Source of the DNA: Ostreococcus lucimarinus CCE9901 | Lineage: Eukaryota > Chlorophyta > Mamiellophyceae > Mamiellales > Bathycoccaceae | Assembly: GCF_000092065.1 (NCBI RefSeq) | Contig: NC_009363.1 | Location: 124,001 to 188,000, forward strand | Direction: 5' to 3' | Length of the DNA: 64,000 bases | In this document: piece by piece, positions 57,891 through 64,000 of the stretch | Layout of the letters: each line of letters opens with the position of its first letter | How positions within the stretch are numbered: the stretch's first letter is position 1 | The notes under the pieces: generated by a model | Seen by the model: only the letters and a program-made list of their open reading frames with translations | What the model was told of the DNA's origin: nothing | Databases searched by the model: none | Translations under genes and position numbers: made by a program

Positions 57891-59132
57891 ATGTCGCGCG
57901 ACGACGGCGCGAAAGACAAACGCCCGATCGTCGTCATCAAGGTCGGCACGAGCTCGCTGCTGAAGACGAACGACGGGTGCGTGCACCTGTCCCAGCTCTG
58001 CGCGCTGTGCGAGACGGTGGCCAACCTCAAGCGTCACGGATACCACGTCGTGCTCGTGAGCTCGGGCGCGGTGGGGGCGGGCATGGTGAAAATGGGGATA
58101 AAACCCTCGGCGACGAAGCCGTCGCTGGCGCGTAAACAAGCGCTGGCGGCGATCGGGCAACCGTACTTGATGAGGTATTACACCGACGTGTTTTCGTCTC
58201 TCGGCGCGAGCTGCGCGCAGGTGTTGCTGACGCTGGAGAATCTGTCCAATCGCACGCAATACCAAAAGGCGAAACAGACGTTTGAGCAGCTATTTGAACT
58301 CGGGGCGATTCCGGTGGTGAACGAAAACGATACGGTGGCGGTGGAGGAGTTGAGGTTCGGGGACAACGATACGTTGAGCGCGCAGGTGGCGGCGCTCGTC
58401 GAGGCGCAGTATTTATTCTTATTGACGGATGTCGACGGATTGTACACGTCGAATCCAGCGAGCGATCCCGCGGCGAAGAAGATCGAAACGGTGGAAGATA
58501 TAAACGCCTTAGACGTAGACGTGAACTCGGGCGCAGGCTCAAACGTCGGTACCGGCGGGATGGTGACCAAGCTCACAGCGGCGCGCATCGCGAGCGCGGC
58601 GGGGTGTCAGACAGTCATCTGTCTTGCATCCGTGCAAGGCACAGCCATCATGGACGTGTTGGCTGGTAAATCGGGGATAGGTACCCGATTTTTAGCGGCC
58701 AAGAAAAGCGCGAGAGGGAAGAAGCGTTGGTTATTATCGGTGCCCATCAAGGGCGAGGTGCGAGTCGACGAAGACGGCGCCAAGGCTGTGCTAAACGGCA
58801 TGGCGCTCATGGTTTCGAAATGCGTAGCCGTGGAGGGCACGTTTGGCTTGCAAGAAAGTGTGCGCATTTTAGACGAAAACGGCGCCGAGCTCGGGCGTGG
58901 TCTCTCCAATTACATCATCGGCGCAATGCGCGATTTTCTCCAACGCGGCCCGGCGACGAGCGACGACGAATGGGAAGACGATCTCGACGGGCCGCCCGAG
59001 TTGATTCACTCCAACAACGTGTGCATCACCAACGCCGAGACGCTCGCCAAGTCTTTCGTTCTACGAAATATAGGCACGTATGGGTCGATGATGATGGACG
59101 GAGGCGCCTCGAGCGGCGACGACGAACGATGA
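57891..59132 (+). CDS. glutamate 5-kinase (ProB type with PUA domain)
   Basis: A 413-residue monofunctional kinase for the first step of proline synthesis. The amino-acid kinase domain shows IVVIKVGTSSLL, VLVSSGAVGAGMVKMG, PVVNENDTVAVEELRFGDND, FLLTDVDGLYTSNP and GTGGMVTKLTAARIA. A C-terminal PUA domain follows (KRWLLSVPIKGEVRVDEDGA to LGRGLSNY). This is the bacterial layout; land plants and animals use the fused P5CS, which lacks PUA. The N-terminus is short, so the protein is probably cytosolic unless an upstream exon was missed. Confidence 0.95.
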   Translation: MSRDDGAKDKRPIVVIKVGTSSLLKTNDGCVHLSQLCALCETVANLKRHGYHVVLVSSGAVGAGMVKMGIKPSATKPSLARKQALAAIGQPYLMRYYTDVFSSLGASCAQVLLTLENLSNRTQYQKAKQTFEQLFELGAIPVVNENDTVAVEELRFGDNDTLSAQVAALVEAQYLFLLTDVDGLYTSNPASDPAAKKIETVEDINALDVDVNSGAGSNVGTGGMVTKLTAARIASAAGCQTVICLASVQGTAIMDVLAGKSGIGTRFLAAKKSARGKKRWLLSVPIKGEVRVDEDGAKAVLNGMALMVSKCVAVEGTFGLQESVRILDENGAELGRGLSNYIIGAMRDFLQRGPATSDDEWEDDLDGPPELIHSNNVCITNAETLAKSFVLRNIGTYGSMMMDGGASSGDDER

Positions 59133-59267
59133 GAGGAATAATATTTCAAACGAGTAGACACACAAAGCGAGCGAGATGTAGTACAAACAAACCAGCAGTC
59201 CTTGGAAGCGCGCGCGATGTGGCTGCCGCAAAAAAATCGCGGTCGCAAACGCGAAGGTGATGGGCTT

Positions 59268-59274
59268 AAAAAAA
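59268..59274 (-). terminator. RNA polymerase III terminator (T7) of the tRNA gene
   Basis: Seven consecutive T on the minus strand start 9 bases after the tRNA discriminator base, as expected for Pol III termination. Confidence 0.75.
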
Positions 59275-59282
59275 TTGTTGTA

Positions 59283-59354
59283 TATCGAACAGAAGTTTCG
59301 ATCTTCTGACCTTTGGGTTATGGGCCCAACGCGCTTCCACTGCGCCAGTTCGAT
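59283..59354 (-). tRNA. initiator tRNA-Met (CAT), intronless
   Basis: The 72-base minus-strand sequence folds as a complete cloverleaf: perfect 7-bp acceptor stem ATCGAAC/GTTCGAT, D-arm GCGCAGTGGAAGC, anticodon stem TTGGG/CCCAA around CCCATAA (anticodon CAT), and T-stem AGAAG/CTTCT with the loop ATCGAAA. The A1:T72 pair, three G:C pairs flanking the anticodon loop and the A54-type T-loop are hallmarks of eukaryotic initiator tRNA. A-box and B-box promoter sequences are internal. It lies between glutamate 5-kinase and prefoldin 2; the rest of the 413-bp gap shows no gene. Confidence 0.96.
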
Positions 59355-59545
59355 TTCTTCGTCGCCGTATTGCGGGCTACAATATATCCTCGTACAGCCT
59401 AAATTTCAAACAGTACCCACCCCGTCGCCTTCATCGCGTAAAGTTACGGGTTTCTTCCCGAAGTCAACGGCGGGCGACGGACGCGCGTCGTCGTCCGCAC
59501 TCGCCCCCCCGACGTCGCTCGGATCGCGACCGCGCGCGCGCGCCG

Positions 59546-59995
59546 ATGACGGTGACGGGCAAGACGTCGCCCGCGACCGCGCCGACCGCGTCGCCGACCG
59601 CGCCCGCGTTCAAGACGGAGCGCGACGTGTTAAACTACTGGGAGACTCTGAGTCAAGAGGTGAACCTGGCGCGAGGGAAGATTGGCGAGCTCGCGGTGAG
59701 CCTGCGCGAGCACGTCAACGTGCTCGAAAACGTCAAGAACCTGGACCCCAGTCGACGATGCTTTCGCTCGGTGGGCGGCGTGCTCGTCGAACGGACGGTG
59801 AAGGAGGTGATCCCGGCGGTGGAGTCGAACGCGGCGAATCTGCGTCGAGCGATCGAGGCGATCAAGGAGCAGTGCGCGGTGAAGGAGGCCGAATTGGAGG
59901 CGCTGCGAAAGAAGTATAAAATTCGCGTCCAGGGCGAGGACGCGATGCCGACCGACGCGCGCGAGTCATCGAGCGGCGGCGGTGTTTTAGCGTAG
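59546..59995 (+). CDS. PFDN2: prefoldin subunit 2
   Basis: A 149-residue beta-type prefoldin subunit, part of the hexamer that passes nascent actin and tubulin to CCT. A short Thr/Pro/Ala-rich start is followed by a coiled-coil helix (LNYWETLSQEVNLARGKIGE). The diagnostic hairpin NLDPSRRCFRSVGGVLVERT comes next (prefoldin 2 has L.P.RRCFR.VGGVLVE.TV), then the second helix and an acidic tail. Length and motif are typical. Confidence 0.95.
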   Translation: MTVTGKTSPATAPTASPTAPAFKTERDVLNYWETLSQEVNLARGKIGELAVSLREHVNVLENVKNLDPSRRCFRSVGGVLVERTVKEVIPAVESNAANLRRAIEAIKEQCAVKEAELEALRKKYKIRVQGEDAMPTDARESSSGGGVLA

Positions 59996-60072
59996 AAGCG
60001 TAGACGTGTCGACGAGCGAGAGACGGAAAAACCAACGAGTCAACGACGTCATCTTCGCGCGCGCGCCGCCGC

Positions 60073-60591
60073 ATGGACGACCCGATCGTGTTCTTAGACA
60101 TAGCCATCGGCGCTCGACCGATCGGACGCATCGAGATCGCGCTCGACGTCGCGGCGGCGCCGAAGACGTGCGAAAACTTTCGCGCGCTGTGCGTGGGCGA
60201 ACGCGCGTCGCCGTCGACGCGAAAACCGCTGCACTACGCGTCGAGCGTCGTGCACAGAGTCATCCCGGGATTCATGATTCAGGGCGGGGACTTCACGAAT
60301 CACAACGGCACGGGAGGCGAGTCCATCTACGGGCGAACGTTTCGGGATGAGAACTTCACGCTGAAACACGACGCGCGCGGCGTCGTCTCCATGGCGAACG
60401 CCGGTGCGAACACGAATTCGTCGCAGTTCTTCATCACGCTCGCGGCGACGCCGCATCTCGACGGTAAGCACTGCGCGTTCGGGCGCGTGCTTCGCGGGAT
60501 GGACGTCGTCGACGCCGTCGAAGCCGTCGGTTCGCAGTCGGGCGCGACGTCGGAAGCCGTCGCGGTGACGGACTCGGGACAGCTCAGCTGA
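60073..60591 (+). CDS. cyclophilin-type peptidyl-prolyl isomerase
   Basis: A 172-residue single-domain cyclophilin: [31 protein letters not shown], the catalytic [21 protein letters not shown] (with the Arg of VVHRVIPGF upstream), [16 protein letters not shown] and [13 protein letters not shown]. The active-site Trp found in cyclophilin A is His ([10 protein letters not shown]), as in several other cyclophilins with lower cyclosporin affinity. There is no signal peptide, so it is cytosolic or nuclear. Confidence 0.95.
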   Translation: MDDPIVFLDIAIGARPIGRIEIALDVAAAPKTCENFRALCVGERASPSTRKPLHYASSVVHRVIPGFMIQGGDFTNHNGTGGESIYGRTFRDENFTLKHDARGVVSMANAGANTNSSQFFITLAATPHLDGKHCAFGRVLRGMDVVDAVEAVGSQSGATSEAVAVTDSGQLS

Positions 60592-60721
60592 CGGAATGTT
60601 TGTTTGTATTATACGCGGTAGAGTCATAGAATCACGGCGTCTCGGGACCGATCGAGGACCGATCGTTCGCCTCGCCGTCGTCGCGCGCGCCGCGTCTCGT
60701 CGCGTCACACCCCGGCGGTTC

Positions 60722-61447
60722 ATGCTCGGTGGTGCCCGCGCGTTCGCCCGCTCTCCCGCTCGCGTCGTCGCTCTCACCGCGTCCATCGCCGCGTGCGCCA
60801 CCGTCACCGCGCCTCGCGGTTCGATGACGGCCGCGCGCGCGACGTATTCGGACAAACACACGCGCGTGAGCGCGTCGTTCGGTGACGTCAAGGACATTCG
60901 TTTGAGGCCGCTGCCGAAGCGCGACGACGAAGAATCGTTCGCGGCGTCGGGTTTGTGGAGAGAAAAACCGTGCGTCATCGTGGTGATGCGCAGGCCGGGA
61001 TGAGTGCTGTGCCGTGGGGAAGCCGTGAAGGTGTACGAGAGGAAGCGCGAGTTCGACGCGCTCGGGTGCACGCTGGCGTGCGTCCTCAAGGAAGGCTTAC
61101 CCGCGGAGGTGGAGGAGTTTAAGCGAGACTTTTGGCCGGAACACTTATACTTGGACGAAGATAAGGCGTTCTTTAAGGCTGTGGGGGGTGGGAAACTGAA
61201 GAAAGGGTCGCTGAGTGCGTTTTTGAATCCGTTTTCTCGCATTTGGAAACACGCGGGCGACGCGAAGAAAGCCGGCGTCAAGGAACACAATCTGAACGGC
61301 GAAGGGCTGATCATGGGTGGGATGTTCGTGATGAAGCCCGGTTCACAAGGCGTGCAGTATCAGTTTCAAGAGCGAAATTTCGGCGATCACGCGCCCATCG
61401 AAGACGTGTTGGCGGCGGCCAAGGCGGCGTCTGAGGCGTCGAAGTAA
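60722..61447 (+). CDS. selenoprotein U / PRXL2 (FAM213)-like, selenocysteine at residue 94
   Basis: A single frame of 241 codons interrupted only by TGA at 61001-61003. Before it, LWREKPCVIVVMRRPG; after it, VLCRGEAVKVYERK: the family motif RRPGCxLC with the first Cys replaced by a UGA codon, giving Sec-x-x-Cys. The rest matches PRXL2/SelU: LACVLKEGLPAEVEEF, FWPEHLYLDEDKAFF, GEGLIMGGMFVMKPGSQGVQ and ERNFGDHAPIEDVLAAAK. It is a thioredoxin-fold redox protein. The N-terminus (about 35 residues) may be an organelle signal. A SECIS element is required; a candidate hairpin follows the stop. Confidence 0.87.
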
Positions 61448-61520
61448 CGTCGCAACGACGTCACGATTCAACGAGCAAGTGCGCCACCGATTGCGATCGC
61501 GTTTCATCAGGCGTGTGTAC

Positions 61521-61563
61521 GTGACGTGATAAACGTAAAGTCTTTGTGTTTCATCGCAAGGAT
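61521..61563 (+). promoter_or_regulatory. candidate SECIS-like hairpin of the SelU gene
   Basis: About 75 bases after the stop lies GTGA, then a near-palindromic arm pair (GATAAACG...TGTTTCATC) with A-rich apical sequence, then GGAT. GTGA/NGAN with an apical AA is the SECIS plan, but the lower stem is weak and the spacing imperfect. It is the only ATGA/GTGA-containing hairpin noticed before the next gene. Confidence 0.22.
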
Positions 61564-61657
61564 CGTTTCTTCACCGATTTTCATCGCCGCGCGATCGATT
61601 CGGACGTCGCTTCTCTTTTGTCTCATCATCAATTTGTAAATCTGTGCGTTCATGCAA

Positions 61658-62575
61658 TCACTTGTCTTTTGCCTTCTCCTTGTCATCCGACGACGCGGCT
61701 TTTTGTGTCGTCTGCACGCGCTCTTCCTCCGCCTTTTCGTCCGCTTCCGAAGGCTTGTACACGATGACGGGCTTTTTGCATCGATGCAAACAATAGTTGC
61801 ACACGCTCCCGATGAAAAATTCACGAATGCGGCCTTTTGACGATGAAGCGAGAACGACGGCGACGGCGTCGTCGATGAGCGTGGACTTTTCCACCATGAT
61901 CTCTCCCACGGATGACACATTCGTGTCGTACGGGACGATGTCGATTTTGTACGCGATCGAGGCTTCGTCGAGCAGTGGGACGACGTGTTCGTCCATCCAT
62001 CTGAGCGCTTCGTTTCGCCACGCCGTTTCCTGCGCATCAAATACAACAGTACGTCAATCCTCGGTTCTCATCTCGTCCGATCGACGTAGATGCGAAACAA
62101 CCTGCTCTCGCGCGTGGAACACTTCTCGGCGAAGCATCGGCGATGACTGATAGAGGTATCGCATTGCGGCTCTGCGGACGAACGAACGAACGAAAAAACG
62201 ATGATTAATCACTCGCCTGTTCTTCATCTGGCACGGTGACTGGGTAGAAATCGCCCATCAACGCGCTCACGCTGTCCGAAGCCGGAAAAGTTCTGCGCCA
62301 CACGTCAACGAAACGAACGACGCGAGCGCGAGCGCGCGCGCGACGCCTCGAAACGAAACGCACCCCGGAATCACGTGCACCACCCGGCACTCGTCTCGTT
62401 CGCTCGTCGCGAGATTTTCGATGAACCATCGAACCATTGGAACCGTGGTCTTCGCGCAGTCGACGCCCAAGATCCAAATCTTCCGCGCGCGTCCCGCTCG
62501 ACACGCGCACGCCGCGCCGCACGAGCAATTTTCATCGCAGTCCCCTCCGCACGCGCACGTCGCGCAGTCGCACAT
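61658..62575 (-). CDS. universal stress protein with metallothionein-like N-terminus, three exons
   Basis: Proposed exons are 62364-62575, 62217-62292 and 61658-62029 (219 residues). Intron 1 (71 bp) is GT-AG with donor GTGCGT; intron 2 (187 bp) would use a GC donor (CAG|GCGAGT), since the frame otherwise stops at 62205. The first 25 residues hold nine Cys (MCDCATCACGG, CDENCSCGAACAC). A USP fold follows: KIWILGVDCAKTTVPMVRWF, ECRVVHVIPG, then ETAWRNEALRWMDEHVVPLL and ASSSKGRIREFFIGSVCNYC with KKPVIVYKP. An ATP-type G-x2-G-x9-G loop is not intact. The middle exon boundary is the least certain part. Confidence 0.75.
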
Positions 62576-62815
62576 CGGCGTCGGTGGCGTCGTCGTCTTC
62601 GTCGTCTTCGTCGTCTTCGTTTCGCTCGTCTTCGCGTCGCGCGTCGTTTCGCTCGCGTCCTCGCGCGCGCCGTTTTACCGGTCGCCGCGCCGTCCCTCGA
62701 CTTTCGCCGTTTTCGCCGTTTCGCGTCGCGGCGCCCGAGACGCGGCGCGCGCGCCCGCGCGCGCCAGGCGGCGACGCGTCCGCGCGCGACGACGACGACG
62801 GCGACGGCGACGGCG

Positions 62816-63526
62816 ATGGCGGACGACGCCGGCGACGCCGTCGCGAACCCCGCGAGCGCGATGCGCGCGCTCGGCGTCGACGACGCCGCGCGCGCGCTGT
62901 CGCAGGGCGCCGAAGCGCGCGTCTTCGCGCTCGAATTCTGCGGGCGGGACGCGATTTGTAAGCAGCGATTCGCGAAAAAGTACCGCTTGCCGGCGCTGGA
63001 CGAACGGCTGACGCGAGCGAGATTGGTGGGAGAGGCGAGGGCGATCGTGCGGGCGCGAAAACTGGGCGTGCGAGCGCCGATGGTGCTGCACGTGGACGCG
63101 AACGAGGCGTGCGTGTACATGGAACGCGTGGCGGGCGTGGCGCTGAAGGAGGCGCTGCGGCGAGAGACGTGCACGAGGGAAGACATCGCGAGGTACGGAA
63201 GAGAGATCGGAGAGGCGATAAGTAAATTGCACGACGGCGGTCTCGTGCACGGGGACTTGACGACGAGTAATTTCATGGTGAGAGACGACGACGGCGCCGT
63301 CGTCGTCATCGATTTCGGTTTGAGCTACCCTAGCGCGGTGCCCGAAGACAAGGGCGTGGATTTATACGTTCTCGAGCGCGCCATCAACGCCGCGCACCCA
63401 TCGCAAACCGAGCTGTTCGATGAAATCATAGCGACGTACAAAAAAACGTCAAAGATGTGGTGCGCGACGCTGAATAGATTCGCCGAGGTTCGCGCGAGAG
63501 GACGCAAACGCTCGATGGTGGGTTAA
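62816..63526 (+). CDS. BUD32: KEOPS kinase/ATPase Bud32 (PRPK/TP53RK homologue)
   Basis: A 236-residue minimal protein kinase-like protein of the Bud32 family, the KEOPS subunit that supports t6A formation by the Kae1 enzyme. Motifs are LSQGAEARVFALEFCGRDAI with IxK (ICKQRF), KKYRLPALDERLTRARLVGE, PMVLHVD, the catalytic loop HGDLTTSN (D147), DFGLS (166) and the terminal R-x-RGRKRSMVG basic tail characteristic of Bud32. The start is 240 bp from the divergent stress-protein gene. The partner CGI121 is encoded at 6955. Confidence 0.95.
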   Translation: MADDAGDAVANPASAMRALGVDDAARALSQGAEARVFALEFCGRDAICKQRFAKKYRLPALDERLTRARLVGEARAIVRARKLGVRAPMVLHVDANEACVYMERVAGVALKEALRRETCTREDIARYGREIGEAISKLHDGGLVHGDLTTSNFMVRDDDGAVVVIDFGLSYPSAVPEDKGVDLYVLERAINAAHPSQTELFDEIIATYKKTSKMWCATLNRFAEVRARGRKRSMVG

Positions 63527-63769
63527 AAAATCCCTCGCGCCTCGTTTTCAGCGCGCGCGTGTCACACTCATAGTCTTAGGCATCACTCTTCCCATCATTT
63601 TCCGTTTTCGCGCGTTCGAGCGATGCGAGTGTCGATGTGACGCCGATTCGCCAAACGCGGCCTCGCGCCAGCTTTGGCTATCCACACATCCTATCCAACC
63701 GCGCGCCATCGCGCCACTTCCATTCGCGTCTTCGCGTTTCCGCGCCCGAGCGCTCGCGCGCATCGAACG

Positions 63770-64000
63770 ATGGAAGCCATGTCGTGCGTCACGCGCGCCC
63801 GCATCGCGTGCGTCGCACCCACGGCGTCGAAACCGCGCGCATCGTGCGCCGCCGCCCGACGATCGATGACGACACCCATCGCGCAGCCGCGATCGTCCAC
63901 GAAACGCACCGCCGTGACGTCGAACGCGACGAACGAAGCGACGGAGAGCGAGATAAAAAAGCTCACCACGGATTGGCAGATCGATTTCTGCTCTCGACCG
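63770..64000 (+). CDS. TAB2/ATAB2-like plastid RNA-binding protein, 5' part
   Basis: The first 77 codons of a gene continuing past the right edge. The N-terminus (MEAMSCVTRARIACVAPT...) is Ala/Arg/Ser-rich and lacks acidic residues for about 55 residues, a chloroplast transit peptide. The sequence then reads KLTTDWQIDFCSRP, which matches the start of TAB2 (plant/algal consensus W.LDF.SRP), a factor for translation of photosystem I and II subunit mRNAs. Only this short block supports the identity. Confidence 0.65.
   Translation, partial: MEAMSCVTRARIACVAPTASKPRASCAAARRSMTTPIAQPRSSTKRTAVTSNATNEATESEIKKLTTDWQIDFCSRP

Overview
The window looks like nuclear DNA of a picoeukaryotic green alga of the Mamiellales (Ostreococcus-like). 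The evidence is a very GC-rich, gene-dense sequence with mostly intronless genes, many very short divergent promoters, Arg/Ala/Thr-rich organelle transit peptides, and plant/algal protein families. Those families include plastid IspG, a plastid KsgA-type methylase, plant-type cystathionine gamma-synthase, a BASS4-like transporter, PSRP6/cL38, LIP1 and TAB2. A selenoprotein U gene with an in-frame UGA fits the selenium-rich proteome known for this lineage. Species assignment is inference; no database search was possible.

Layout. 1-8.6 kb: a left-edge gene, a coiled-coil protein, plastid rRNA dimethylase, a small membrane protein, an unknown, BUD31, an LRR protein, COQ3, the KEOPS subunit CGI121, a small unknown and complex I NDUFA8. 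8.6-17 kb: organellar IF-2, a BASS-type transporter, plastid ribosomal protein cL38, IspG and cystathionine gamma-synthase (two exons). 17.4-24 kb: a Cys-rich type II membrane protein, a saccharopine-dehydrogenase-like protein, RFC4, a JmjC ribosomal-oxygenase-like protein and PQBP1. 24.2-31.1 kb is less GC-rich and intron-rich: a TPR/CS-domain gene with six 50-71 bp introns, a three-exon membrane protein and RPN1 (two exons). 31.4-48.8 kb: PUS7, a 2H-like protein, SohB-like S49 protease, ABHD11-like hydrolase, an unknown, LIP1 GTPase, a patatin, a giant HEAT protein, a RAD54-type ATPase and a degenerate C2H2 membrane protein. 48.8-50.9 kb is a mosaic of gene fragments: an ankyrin remnant, a truncated unknown, and a truncated thioredoxin-fold piece with an in-frame TGA. 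51-64 kb: a two-RRM protein, a Furry-like morphogenesis protein, YidD, glutamate 5-kinase, initiator tRNA-Met, prefoldin 2, cyclophilin, selenoprotein U, a universal stress protein with a metallothionein-like N-terminus, Bud32, and the start of a TAB2 homologue.

The genes are mostly independent housekeeping functions: organelle translation, plastid metabolism, tRNA modification (CGI121, Bud32, PUS7), splicing (BUD31, PQBP1), DNA replication and repair (RFC4, RAD54) and proteostasis (RPN1, prefoldin, cyclophilin). The less ordinary content is the selenoprotein, the metallothionein-like/USP fusion, the cluster of related AT-rich introns, and the fragment mosaic near 49-51 kb.
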